Below are positions 1-6,482 of a stretch of 8,696 nt of DNA, in pieces; position 1 is the first letter of the stretch; every line of letters starts with the position of its first letter. The DNA lies in NCBI GenBank assembly GCA_040414495.1, contig JBEDUI010000098.1, positions 1-8,696 on the forward strand. Reading direction: 5' to 3'. This DNA comes from DATAVB01 sp040414495 (GTDB taxonomy: Bacteria; Actinomycetota; Actinomycetes; Mycobacteriales; QHCD01). Made by a program: the position numbers and the translations under genes. The notes below the pieces were generated by a model, which did no database searches, had not been told where the DNA came from, and saw nothing but the letters and a program-made list of their open reading frames with translations.

Positions 1-41
1 CTCCCCGGCCGACGATCAGAGTCCCGAGAGCTGACGGCCCG

Positions 42-1847
42 CTACATAGCCGCGTCGCCTCGCATTGGCGACGCGGCTTTCAGCGCGTCACTCAGCCAGA
101 CGTGCAGGTCGGCCGGCGGTAGTTCCACCCGACACCCGTCGCCGACCTGATACCGCTCGGCCGTATGCAGGCGCAGCGGTACGCCATCCAATGCGACGGT
201 CAGCTCGCGGCTGATGCCGAGGTCAACCACGTCGAGCACCTGGGCCGGATGACCGACGCCCTCGACCAGTCGGACCGCCGCGGCCCGGATACCCCACACC
301 ACGGTCGTGCCGACCGGCTGGTCCACGCTCGCCCGCACTTCGACCGACCCGATCGCGATCCGATCCGGCCCGGTCACGACGCCATCGCCGAGGTTGTCCA
401 TCCCCAGCAAACGGGCCACCAGCGGCGTCGCCGGGTGCGCGAAGACCTCCGGCTGCGGACCGGCCTGCAATACCTGCCCGTTGTCCATCACGACCACCTC
501 GTCGGCCAGCAGCGCCGCCTCGAGCGGGTCGTGGGTGACCAGCACGGTCGTGAGCGCGGTGTCCCGCTGCAGTGACCGCAGCTCGCGGCGTAACTCGTCG
601 CGGACGGCCGTATCGAGGCCGGTCGACGGCTCGTCCAGCAACAGAACGCGAGGATTACGGGCCAGCGCCCGGACCAGGGCGACCCGCCGCCGCTGGCCGC
701 CGGAGAGCTCGTCCGGGCGGCGGTCCCGCAGCGCCCGCAGGCCCAGGCGGTCGAGCCAGTACGCCGCCAGCGTCGGGTCGGCGTCGATGCCGAACGTGGC
801 CTGCCGCCAGACCGTCAGGCCGGGCAGCAACGTCGGCTCCTGCGGTACGTAGCCGACGCCGCGGTGCTCCGGTGCCAGTCCGGCGACGTCCCGCCCGTCG
901 AAGCTGACCGTGCTGGCGTTGCCGGGTAGCAGGCCGGCGATGAGCCGCAACGTCATCGTCTTGCCGGCGCCGGAGGGACCGAGCACGGCCAGGTGACGGT
1001 GCTGCGCCTGGTAGTCGAGCCGGATGCGGAAGTCGCCGAGCCCGGCGTTCAACGCCAGTCCGAGCAACGGGCCCGGGCTGGTCGGGACACCGCGGGTGCC
1101 GTCGGCCGGACCAGCATCGCGTCGCTGCGTCGCCCGCGCCAGCCGCGGTACGCCGGCGACCACGAGCAGCACCACCAACGCGGCCAGCAATGTCACCGCG
1201 ACCGGGGTCAAGGTCCCGGGCAGGCCGACCGAGCCGAACTGCACGTACGTCAGCACCGGCAACGAGAACGGGTGGTACGCCAGAATCACCGTCGCCCCGA
1301 ATTCGCCGAATGCCCGCAGCCAAGCCAGCAGCAGCCCGGCCGCGATGCCCGGCGCGGCGGCCGGCACGGCGACCCGCAGAAAACGCGCCCAGCGCCGGTG
1401 GCCCAGGGTCGCGGCGACGTCGTCCCACCCGGGGTCGAGCGCGGCGAAGGCCGAGCGGGCCGCGATCACCGCGAACGGCGCGGCCACGAAGACCTGACTG
1501 CAGATGATCCCGATCCGGTCGTCGGTCAGCGAGCCGCCCGCCAGCGAGCCGACCGGCGTGTACGGCCCCACCACGTACAACAGCAGGATCCCGGAAACCA
1601 GCGGCGGAAAGGCCAACGGCAATTGCAGCAGGACGCCCAGCAGCAACGAGCCACGGCTGCGGCCGCGGGCCAATAAGTAGGCCAGCGGCACACCCAGCGC
1701 GGCGATGATGGCGGTCGCGACCGTGGCCGTCTCCAGCGAAACCGCCACCGCCGAGCCCAGCTCGGGGACCCCGGAAACCTTGCCCGGGCTGCGCGCCAAC
1801 CGGACCACGAAGGCGCCGATTGGCGCCAACAGGTACAGCACCAGCAA
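42..1847 (-). CDS. Fused molybdate/tungstate-type ABC transporter: permease plus ATPase (ModB-ModC fusion)
   Basis: This 601-residue protein joins the inner-membrane permease and the ATPase of an oxyanion importer in one chain. Residues 1-235 are the permease: several hydrophobic helices and the coupling loop around 145-171 (AATLG...VP...PGI), which matches the EAA motif that docks on the ATPase. A Pro/Gly-rich linker lies at about 240-262. The ATPase follows, with Walker A GPSGAGKT (290-297), Q-loop Q336, signature LSGGQ (381-385), Walker B VLLLDEP (401-407) and switch H439. Residues from about 490 resemble a single TOBE-like oxyanion-sensing domain. The gene lies directly downstream of the binding-protein gene. 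The TTG at 1847 is the only conventional start codon, yet it falls inside the first membrane helix. The frame stays open upstream to 1973, and a CTG at 1931-1929 overlaps the upstream stop as CTGA; using it would add 28 residues, including a basic ARRRARIRP segment ahead of the helix. The family call is secure. The exact anion (molybdate, tungstate or sulfate) is inferred. Confidence 0.88.
   Translation of the reverse strand: MLVLYLLAPIGAFVVRLARSPGKVSGVPELGSAVAVSLETATVATAIIAALGVPLAYLLARGRSRGSLLLGVLLQLPLAFPPLVSGILLLYVVGPYTPVGSLAGGSLTDDRIGIICSQVFVAAPFAVIAARSAFAALDPGWDDVAATLGHRRWARFLRVAVPAAAPGIAAGLLLAWLRAFGEFGATVILAYHPFSLPVLTYVQFGSVGLPGTLTPVAVTLLAALVVLLVVAGVPRLARATQRRDAGPADGTRGVPTSPGPLLGLALNAGLGDFRIRLDYQAQHRHLAVLGPSGAGKTMTLRLIAGLLPGNASTVSFDGRDVAGLAPEHRGVGYVPQEPTLLPGLTVWRQATFGIDADPTLAAYWLDRLGLRALRDRRPDELSGGQRRRVALVRALARNPRVLLLDEPSTGLDTAVRDELRRELRSLQRDTALTTVLVTHDPLEAALLADEVVVMDNGQVLQAGPQPEVFAHPATPLVARLLGMDNLGDGVVTGPDRIAIGSVEVRASVDQPVGTTVVWGIRAAAVRLVEGVGHPAQVLDVVDLGISRELTVALDGVPLRLHTAERYQVGDGCRVELPPADLHVWLSDALKAASPMRGDAAM
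48..78. repeat. Perfect 12-bp inverted repeat at the end of the fused ABC gene
   Basis: AGCCGCGTCGCC (48-59) and GGCGACGCGGCT (67-78) are exact reverse complements separated by a 7-base loop. The hairpin covers the last codons of the ABC gene and ends three bases before its stop codon. It could act as a 3' mRNA-stabilising or terminator-like structure. There is no U-run on the minus strand and only a CTTT on the plus strand, so intrinsic termination is uncertain. Confidence 0.6.
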
Positions 1848-1927
1848 GCTGGCCAGCCAGGGCAGCGGTGTGCCGAGTACCCCGAGCGGCCGGATCCTGG
1901 CTCGGCGGCGGGCTGGCCCGGACTCGA

Positions 1928-2857
1928 TCAGTGGACGGCCGGCTTCAGAGCGGCCGGAAGGTCCTTCTTGTCACCACCCGCGGTGTAGGGAACGACCGTC
2001 AGACCGTGCTGGGCGAGAATCTGCTTTCCCTGCGGCCCGAGCAGATATTCGACGAACGCCAATCCGCTCGAGGGATTCTTGGCGTGATTCAGCGCGCTGA
2101 CCGTGTAGGTCGCCGACAGCTTGATCGAGCCGAGGCTGACCGTGGGAATGTGCTGTTCCTTGGCCTCATTCGCGTAGAAGAATCCGGCGTCGAGCTGCCC
2201 GGACTGCAGCCGCCCGACCAGCGTCTCCTCGGGATATACAGCGGCGTTCTTTTCGGCTTTGCTGACGAAGTCGGACTGGCCGGATTTCTTGGCCGCCTGG
2301 CCGAATGCCTGTGCGGTCAGCTTTCCCTTGGGGTCGAGCGTGGGATCGGTACGGCCGAAGCGAATTCCGCTTTCGGTGATCACGTCGTACCACGGCTTGG
2401 TCTTGAGATCGTGCGCGAATTTGCTTTTCGGGTTGTAGCCGATCAGGAGCGGCGCCTTGGCGAAGGTGACGTACCAGGTGACGTAGTTGCCGTTCTTGGA
2501 GCCCTCGAGCTCGTTATTCACATCCGGATTGGCGCTGATGAATACGTCGCCGCTGTGGACCTTGCCGGTGATCTCCTTGGCCACCTGGGCCGAGCCGGCG
2601 CCGTAGCCCTCGTACTTCGCGCCGCTGGCCTTGGCGAACTTCGGGCCGAGGTCGTGCTCCATGAGGTTGACCAGCGAGCCGGCGTAAAGGATGTGCACGG
2701 TCCCGGGCGGCGCGGCCGGTGACTGGGACGTCGCCGAAGGATGCGACGCATCGCCGTTGGAACTGGCGCTGCAGCTGGTCGTGGCGAGCGCGGCTATTGC
2801 CACGACGCCGGCGGCGGCGCGGCTTCGGGTAAGAGTCGAACGCAACAAACCGGACAT
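1928..2857 (-). CDS. Secreted oxyanion-binding lipoprotein of the ABC importer (ModA/WtpA-like)
   Basis: This 309-residue periplasmic-type binding protein captures the anion for the adjacent fused transporter. With the ATG at 2857 the protein starts MSGLLRSTLTRSR, a basic n-region, followed by a hydrophobic stretch and a cysteine at residue 29 (LATTSC). That is a near-match to a lipobox, so a lipid-anchored protein outside the membrane is likely. A Ser/Pro/Ala-rich tether runs to about residue 51. The ligand-binding fold begins with HILYAGSL (55-62). WYVTFAKAPLLIGY (128-141) and RFGRTDPTLDPKG (166-178) are the blocks I associate with the WtpA/archaeal ModA branch that binds tungstate and molybdate. 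An upstream ATG at 2929 would add 24 residues ahead of the signal peptide and is less likely. The stop overlaps a possible CTG start of the downstream gene, which suggests translational coupling. The exact ligand is inferred, not shown. Confidence 0.85.
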   Translation of the reverse strand: MSGLLRSTLTRSRAAAGVVAIAALATTSCSASSNGDASHPSATSQSPAAPPGTVHILYAGSLVNLMEHDLGPKFAKASGAKYEGYGAGSAQVAKEITGKVHSGDVFISANPDVNNELEGSKNGNYVTWYVTFAKAPLLIGYNPKSKFAHDLKTKPWYDVITESGIRFGRTDPTLDPKGKLTAQAFGQAAKKSGQSDFVSKAEKNAAVYPEETLVGRLQSGQLDAGFFYANEAKEQHIPTVSLGSIKLSATYTVSALNHAKNPSSGLAFVEYLLGPQGKQILAQHGLTVVPYTAGGDKKDLPAALKPAVH

Positions 2858-2869
2858 GGGGCCAGGGTA
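2858..2869 (-). promoter_or_regulatory. Candidate -10 element for a leaderless binding-protein mRNA
   Basis: On the minus strand TACCCT (2869-2864) lies six bases before the ATG at 2857, and no Shine-Dalgarno sequence is visible. A TANNNT hexamer at this distance fits the leaderless transcripts common in actinobacteria, with transcription starting at the A of the ATG. No good -35 element is present. This is a weak inference. Confidence 0.25.
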
Positions 2870-3107
2870 GCGAGGTCCGGTTGTGGTCTTCGGGTGGCCC
2901 GCATCGGCCGTAAGGCTTCCGTAGCACATTTGGTCTCGCCGATCGGTCCGGGAAGGAGTGAGGTCTGTTGAGCTTGCCCGGTCGGCCAGGCATAGCGGTT
3001 CGTTACAAAGAAGTCGCGGAATTGGAGCCGTGAATTTGCTCGCTGCCGGTTGACATCATCGGAAACCCGTGCAGTCAAGGTGGTTTCGCGATTTCCTGAG
3101 CGATCAC

Positions 3108-3184
3108 TATTCCACAGGCTGTGGGTAGAGCTGTGGATTACTCGCGTATTTTCACAGGAGAATTCTTACAAACGAATTTCTAAT
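3108..3184. promoter_or_regulatory. Cluster of DnaA-box-like 9-mers beside an AT-rich stretch
   Basis: Compared with TTWTNCACA, TATTCCACA (3108-3116, plus), TAATCCACA (minus, 3140-3132) and ATTTTCACA (3148-3156, plus) each have one mismatch. CTACCCACA (minus, 3128-3120) has two. The first two boxes form the exact palindrome CCACAGGCTGTGG (3112-3124). From 3136 to 3184, 33 of 49 bases are A or T, well above the surroundings. This combination resembles replication-origin or DnaA-titration sequences. No dnaA or dnaN gene lies beside it in the window. Confidence 0.4.
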
Positions 3185-3240
3185 GCTAGGCCATCGCGGG
3201 CTTGGGTGGGGCCGTGTCGTTCGTCACGTCGGGGGACCCC

Positions 3241-3280
3241 ACGTCCGCAACGGGTCAGCGCCTGGCTTCGCTGCGGACGT
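3241..3280. repeat. 9-bp perfect inverted repeat with 22-base loop
   Basis: ACGTCCGCA (3241-3249) is the exact reverse complement of TGCGGACGT (3272-3280). The loop contains a small inner AGCG/CGCT pairing. It lies about 50 bases past the stop of the PyrH-like gene. It could be a 3' structure of that transcript or a protein-binding palindrome. No U-run follows on the minus strand. Confidence 0.45.
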
Positions 3281-3332
3281 CATGCTAGGGGATGCGCTTG
3301 CCGTGCCGATCGTAAGGGCCAAAACCCCCGGC

Positions 3333-4055
3333 TCAGGCGTCGCTCATGACCAGTGTGCCGTGGTGCTCACCCCGGCAGATCGCGGCCATGATTCCTGGCT
3401 GATCCACATCGAAGACGTGCAGCGGCAAGTGGTGCTGCTGGGCGAGTACGAAAGCGGCGTGGTCCATGACCTCGAGGCGTTGATCAATCGCCTCACGATA
3501 AGTAATGGTGTCGAATTTGCGCGCGTGGTCATTCTTTCGCGGATCGCTGTCATAAATTCCATCGACGCCGTGTTTCGCGACCAATAGCGCATCGCAACCC
3601 ACTTCCAGGGCGCGCTGCACCGACGGATAATCGGTGGTCTGAAATGGCTGGCCATTTCCGCAGGCGAAAATCACGATCTCGCCTTTATTGATCTGATTAA
3701 TCGCCCGCAACCGAACGTATGGCTCGGCAATGGAATTGATCGGAATTGCCGTCATGACCCGAACCCGATCGTCGGTGAGCGAATTCAATTTGCCCCGTAA
3801 CAGCAGGCTGTTGATGACGGTGCCGAGCATCCCGATGTTGTCGGCCTCGATGCGATCGATGCCCCAGGCCTCCGAATCCCGGCCGCGGAATACGTTTCCA
3901 CCGCCGATCACGACGGCGACGTGCACGCCGGTCTCGCGCACGGCCAGAATTTCACGGGCCAGGTGCCCGAGCGCGTCGGCGTGGAAGGGCGCATCCCCAC
4001 CGCCTGCCACCGCCTGGCCACTCAGTTTGATCAACACACGCTCGTACCGACCCAC
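3333..4055 (-). CDS. UMP kinase homologue (PyrH family, amino acid kinase fold)
   Basis: PyrH enzymes phosphorylate UMP to UDP using ATP in the cytoplasm. With the GTG at 4055 the protein has 240 residues, the usual PyrH size, and begins MGRYERVLIKLSGQA, matching the family's N-terminal phosphate-binding strand (K10, SG 12-13). Other family blocks are GGGNVFRG (51-58), the UMP-contact region ADNIGMLGTVIN (71-82), TTD (140-142), VDGIYDSDPR (164-173) and the C-terminal VMD...LPLHVFDVDQPG. Departures from typical PyrH include GNGQPFQTTD where GTGNPFFTTD is usual, and AKHGVDG where KATKVDG is usual. The frame is open to a TTG at 4160, which would add 35 residues and overlap the VOC gene by 20 bases; that extension lacks family similarity. 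GGGGGCGGC precedes the GTG as a possible ribosome site. The essential pyrH normally lies between tsf and frr, so this is probably a paralogue, whose substrate may differ. Confidence 0.82.
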   Translation of the reverse strand: MGRYERVLIKLSGQAVAGGGDAPFHADALGHLAREILAVRETGVHVAVVIGGGNVFRGRDSEAWGIDRIEADNIGMLGTVINSLLLRGKLNSLTDDRVRVMTAIPINSIAEPYVRLRAINQINKGEIVIFACGNGQPFQTTDYPSVQRALEVGCDALLVAKHGVDGIYDSDPRKNDHARKFDTITYREAIDQRLEVMDHAAFVLAQQHHLPLHVFDVDQPGIMAAICRGEHHGTLVMSDA

Positions 4056-4140
4056 GCCGCCCCCAATCTCGGTTTCATAGAACGTAATGCACGCGGCGGT
4101 CCGGCGAATCAAGCCAGCCGGATCGGTAGCTCCGGCCGGG

Positions 4141-4494
4141 TCAGTCGTGATGACCGGCAATGTTGATCACGTTGCCGTCTGGCGCGCGGACGAAGAATCG
4201 GCGCAGGCCCCAGGGCTCGGTCGTCATCGGATGCACGATCTCGTAGCCGAGCCGGCAGGCTTCCTCGTACGCACCGTCGACGTCATCGGTACGTACGGAA
4301 ATGACCGAGTCCTCGGACGCGGTGGCATCGCCGCTGACGAGCTGAACGTGCGCCTTGTTGTCGGGCGAGCTGAGCCGGGCAACCCAACCCATGTTGAACT
4401 CCTCGACGCTCAGCCCGAGGAAACCGGCGTAGAACTTCTTCGCGGCCTCGACGTCGGTGACCGTGAGGTTGGCGGTAATGGCGGTGGGGCGCAT
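4141..4494 (-). CDS. VOC-fold (glyoxalase/bleomycin-resistance type) protein
   Basis: This is a 117-residue single-domain protein of the vicinal oxygen chelate superfamily. The family pattern is clear: an opening strand with VTDVEAAKKFYAGFLGL (12-28), central AHVQLV (48-53), a second half with VRTDDVDGAYEEACRLGYE (67-85), and the closing FFVRAPDGNVINI (100-112). The metal-ligand positions of glyoxalase I look mostly absent: N9 stands where the first-strand histidine is common, and N111 where a glutamate is usual. A binding, sequestering or non-classical enzyme role is therefore as likely as catalysis. The start is set by a strong AGGAGG ribosome site six bases upstream; the frame is open further upstream but carries no family similarity there. 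It lies 46 bases downstream of the SRPBCC gene and probably shares its transcript. No specific substrate can be named. Confidence 0.85.
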   Translation of the reverse strand: MRPTAITANLTVTDVEAAKKFYAGFLGLSVEEFNMGWVARLSSPDNKAHVQLVSGDATASEDSVISVRTDDVDGAYEEACRLGYEIVHPMTTEPWGLRRFFVRAPDGNVINIAGHHD

Positions 4495-4540
4495 GCGGTC
4501 CTCCTGCCTGGGGCGTGTACCGATCACTCTAGGAATAGCG

Positions 4541-5032
4541 CTACCGGTTGACGGCGAGCTTGGCCAGGTGGTGCAGCGAGTTGGGCAGATGCTCGCGGCC
4601 GAACGGCGGGAACTGGATGTACTCCCGTCTGAACTGCGGCACGGCCGACCAATCGTACGCAAGTGTCACCTGCGTCTCGGATGGATTGAGCGGCGCGAGA
4701 TCGTAACGCCAGATCCAGTCGCCAAACTCCAGCTCACCGTCGTCCTTCTGGTAACCCGTCAGCCAACCAATGGCGCGAGGCGGGTCCAACACCTGGACCT
4801 TGTTGACGGTCTGGTACCCACCGTTTGGATGGTTGGCGTGGTACATGTCCATGCGGAAGATCTGCCCCACTTCGGTGAGCAGAGCCCGGTCGAGCGATTT
4901 CTGGACCCAGCCGGTGCCATCGATCGCGGCATGGGTGGTCGGATCGGCCAGCACGGCGAACACTCTGGTGGCGGGCGCGGCGACGGTGAGGGTGGCGCTC
5001 ACGTTCTCCTGGGTCTCGGAGTGCACGCTCAT
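4541..5032 (-). CDS. SRPBCC (START/polyketide cyclase-like) family protein
   Basis: The 163-residue product fits the SRPBCC helix-grip fold, which forms a deep hydrophobic pocket for lipids or other small ligands. The N-terminal pattern is typical: SATLTVAAPATRVFAVLADP (12-31), then a helix and GTGWVQ. Middle strands include NKVQVLDPPRAIGWLTG (77-93) and DWIWRYDL (105-112). The second half has the usual antiparallel strand TQVTLAYDW (120-128) and a long C-terminal helix (about 148-162). The start ATG has AGGAG about 11 bases upstream (CCCAGGAGATGATCCAAG). It is the first gene of a likely operon with the VOC gene and perhaps the PyrH homologue, and it faces a divergent region towards the nucleotidyltransferase. 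The ligand and any enzymatic reaction are unknown. No membrane segment or signal peptide is visible, so it should be cytoplasmic. Confidence 0.82.
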   Translation of the reverse strand: MSVHSETQENVSATLTVAAPATRVFAVLADPTTHAAIDGTGWVQKSLDRALLTEVGQIFRMDMYHANHPNGGYQTVNKVQVLDPPRAIGWLTGYQKDDGELEFGDWIWRYDLAPLNPSETQVTLAYDWSAVPQFRREYIQFPPFGREHLPNSLHHLAKLAVNR

Positions 5033-5222
5033 CTTGGATCATCTCCTGGGGTTCGGCGCGCCCCTCGCGGGCGGCGCTCACCCCGTCCACGAACGCCCCC
5101 GCCCCGATCCGACAACCTCTTTCGAGAACCTTCTGGCAGGCAGTTGCCAAACCGCCGCTCATCCCGGTCATTCCGCGCAATTGGGATGCATAGCGGTTAG
5201 GGTTGCCACCAGACTCGCGTGT
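5033..5222. promoter_or_regulatory. Divergent intergenic region between the SRPBCC and nucleotidyltransferase genes
   Basis: This 190-base gap must hold the promoters of both divergent units. TGGCA (5134-5138) and TGCCA (5145-5149) form a short inverted repeat with a 6-base spacer, a possible operator. The minus-strand copy supplies TTGGCA as a weak -35 candidate. I found no convincing -10/-35 pair on either strand. Confidence 0.3.
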
Positions 5223-5978
5223 ATGGATGCCACGACGCATCGACTGAGAACGCATGCCGAGGCTCGCGAACGGTGGTTGACCGCGGCTGCAGAAATTCTT
5301 GAACAGGATCGGAGGATCGACGCCGCGATCCTGTACGGCTCGTACGGGCGTGCAGACACCGATCTTTGGAGCGACGTTGATCTGCTGGTGTTCGTCGCCG
5401 ACTCTGCCATTGAGAACATGGTCGCCGAGCGCACGGTCTTCCCCGAGAGGTTCGGCACCGTGGTGTATCGGCTGGACTCGACGTGGAACGCCCCTATCGA
5501 TGGCGCCCAGGTGAATGCTCTCTACCTCCTGGACTCCGGCCTGCCGCTCTACGTCGATTGGAACTTCTGCCCGTGTTCCAGGGCAGGACTGCCGGTTGAC
5601 ACTCGGCCGTTGTTCAGTCGCCTGTCCGGCCCGTTGCCACCTAGTCCAGCGACGTTCGCAGAATGGTCCCGGGCAGTCCCCAACCAGCCCCGGCCGGTGG
5701 TTGGCGAGGTCGAGGGCGAGTTTCTTCGCCATGCACATTTCGGCATGGTTCCCATCGCGGCCAAGTTCGCTGCCCGTCGCAACCGGGCCAAGTTGGTCAG
5801 TCTCTTGATCGGTATCGGTGCCAACGCTGTGCCCGAGGGCGTGATCGGCGAGCTGTCTGCCATACGGGAACGGCTCGTCACGCTATCCGCTGGCGAGCCC
5901 GCCGAAGCCGTGTCGGCCGTTCAGGCGCTGTGTGATGTGGTGCAGGCACATCTGGACAACGAGAAATCGCCCCGATGA
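5223..5978 (+). CDS. Nucleotidyltransferase-domain protein (aminoglycoside adenylyltransferase-like fold)
   Basis: Proteins of this fold transfer a nucleoside monophosphate from an NTP to a hydroxyl on a small molecule, RNA or protein. The 251-residue product has the superfamily signature GSYGR (39-43) followed by SDVDLLVF (50-57): GS binds the NTP phosphates, and D51 and D53 are the metal-binding pair. D112 in LYVDW sits on a later strand and is a good candidate for the third carboxylate. The C-terminal half (about 140-251) is mostly helical, as in antibiotic nucleotidyltransferases that carry their own substrate domain. The ATG at 5223 gives a natural N-terminus; the frame is open upstream, but that stretch overlaps the SRPBCC gene on the other strand. 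No strong ribosome site precedes the ATG. The Nudix gene begins 60 bases downstream on the same strand, probably in one transcript. The substrate cannot be told from sequence; an antibiotic is one possibility, and a HEPN-MNT toxin pair is less likely as no HEPN gene adjoins. Confidence 0.8.
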   Translation: MDATTHRLRTHAEARERWLTAAAEILEQDRRIDAAILYGSYGRADTDLWSDVDLLVFVADSAIENMVAERTVFPERFGTVVYRLDSTWNAPIDGAQVNALYLLDSGLPLYVDWNFCPCSRAGLPVDTRPLFSRLSGPLPPSPATFAEWSRAVPNQPRPVVGEVEGEFLRHAHFGMVPIAAKFAARRNRAKLVSLLIGIGANAVPEGVIGELSAIRERLVTLSAGEPAEAVSAVQALCDVVQAHLDNEKSPR

Positions 5979-6038
5979 CGTGAGCGTCGAACGTGTCCCA
6001 TACGGCCTAAGGACCAGAGCAGGGCAGGGGAACAGCCA

Positions 6039-6482
6039 ATGCAGCAGCGATACATGAGCATCGTTGACGTGTATGTCTTGCTCCAGCGGGACGACGGCAG
6101 CATCCTGCTGCTCGAGCGCTCGAACACCGGCTACGCCGACGGCCAACTCTGCCCGCCCTCGGGACACCTCGAAGCAGGCGAAAGCGTCATCGACAGTGCG
6201 ATCCGCGAGGCTCAGGAAGAAGTGGGCGTGGTCATTCGGTCAAATGACCTCATCTGCACGCACGTCGTCCACCACCGCAACCCTGAGGGCCAGGGCCGTA
6301 TCGGCATCTTCTTCCGCACGACGCAATGGTCGGGTGAGCCAACCAACTGCGAACCGCACAAGTGCGCAGGGCTGCACTGGGCTCTCCCCGACGACCTGCC
6401 GGCCAACACTGTCCCCTACAGCACCGCAGCTATCGCCCAAATCCAAGCCGGAGCTCACTTCTCCATCGACGGCTGGACCTAG
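6039..6482 (+). CDS. Nudix hydrolase
   Basis: Nudix enzymes cleave nucleoside diphosphates linked to another moiety, using Mg2+ held by the Nudix box. The 147-residue protein carries an exact box, Gx5Ex7REUxEExGU: G42, E48, R56, E57, E60, E61, G63. The fold starts with the strand VDVYVLLQRDDGSILLLER (9-27) and the pre-box CPPSGHLEAGE. The ATG at 6039 is preceded by AGGGG about eight to ten bases upstream; a second in-frame ATG five codons later is a minor alternative. It lies 60 bases downstream of the nucleotidyltransferase gene on the same strand, so the pair may work on a shared nucleotide-linked substrate, or the Nudix enzyme may clean up damaged or unwanted nucleotides. Which substrate it uses (for example ADP-ribose, an oxidised NTP or a capped RNA) is not shown by the sequence. 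Confidence 0.88.
   Translation: MQQRYMSIVDVYVLLQRDDGSILLLERSNTGYADGQLCPPSGHLEAGESVIDSAIREAQEEVGVVIRSNDLICTHVVHHRNPEGQGRIGIFFRTTQWSGEPTNCEPHKCAGLHWALPDDLPANTVPYSTAAIAQIQAGAHFSIDGWT

Larger units (their letters stand above)
2858..3332. other. 475-bp gene-free spacer with an origin-like patch
   Basis: No open frame here resembles a known protein. The frames present (for example plus strand from 3050) have no ribosome binding site and no recognisable domain. The spacer contains the DnaA-box-like cluster and AT-rich stretch at 3108-3184, an inverted repeat at 3241-3280, and an 8-base direct repeat ATGCTAGG (about 3183-3190 and 3282-3289). I searched by eye for a molybdenum-cofactor riboswitch upstream of the importer and did not recognise one. 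Confidence 0.6.

Noticed and set aside
993..1676. Plus-strand frame opposite the fused ABC gene
   Set aside because: Arg/Gln-rich shadow of a clearly coding minus-strand gene.
2858..3332. Molybdenum-cofactor riboswitch upstream of the importer
   Set aside because: No recognisable conserved core or suitable hairpin arrangement was seen; a covariance search could test this properly.
3050..3349. Plus-strand 99-residue frame in the spacer
   Set aside because: No ribosome site, no recognisable domain, and it overlaps the DnaA-like cluster and inverted repeat.
4495..4662. 56-residue N-terminal extension of the VOC frame
   Set aside because: It overlaps the SRPBCC gene, has no family similarity, and a strong AGGAGG precedes the ATG at 4494.
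4734..5738. Long minus-strand frame of 334 residues
   Set aside because: It is a high-GC shadow across the SRPBCC gene, the divergent spacer and the nucleotidyltransferase, with low-complexity Arg-rich translation.
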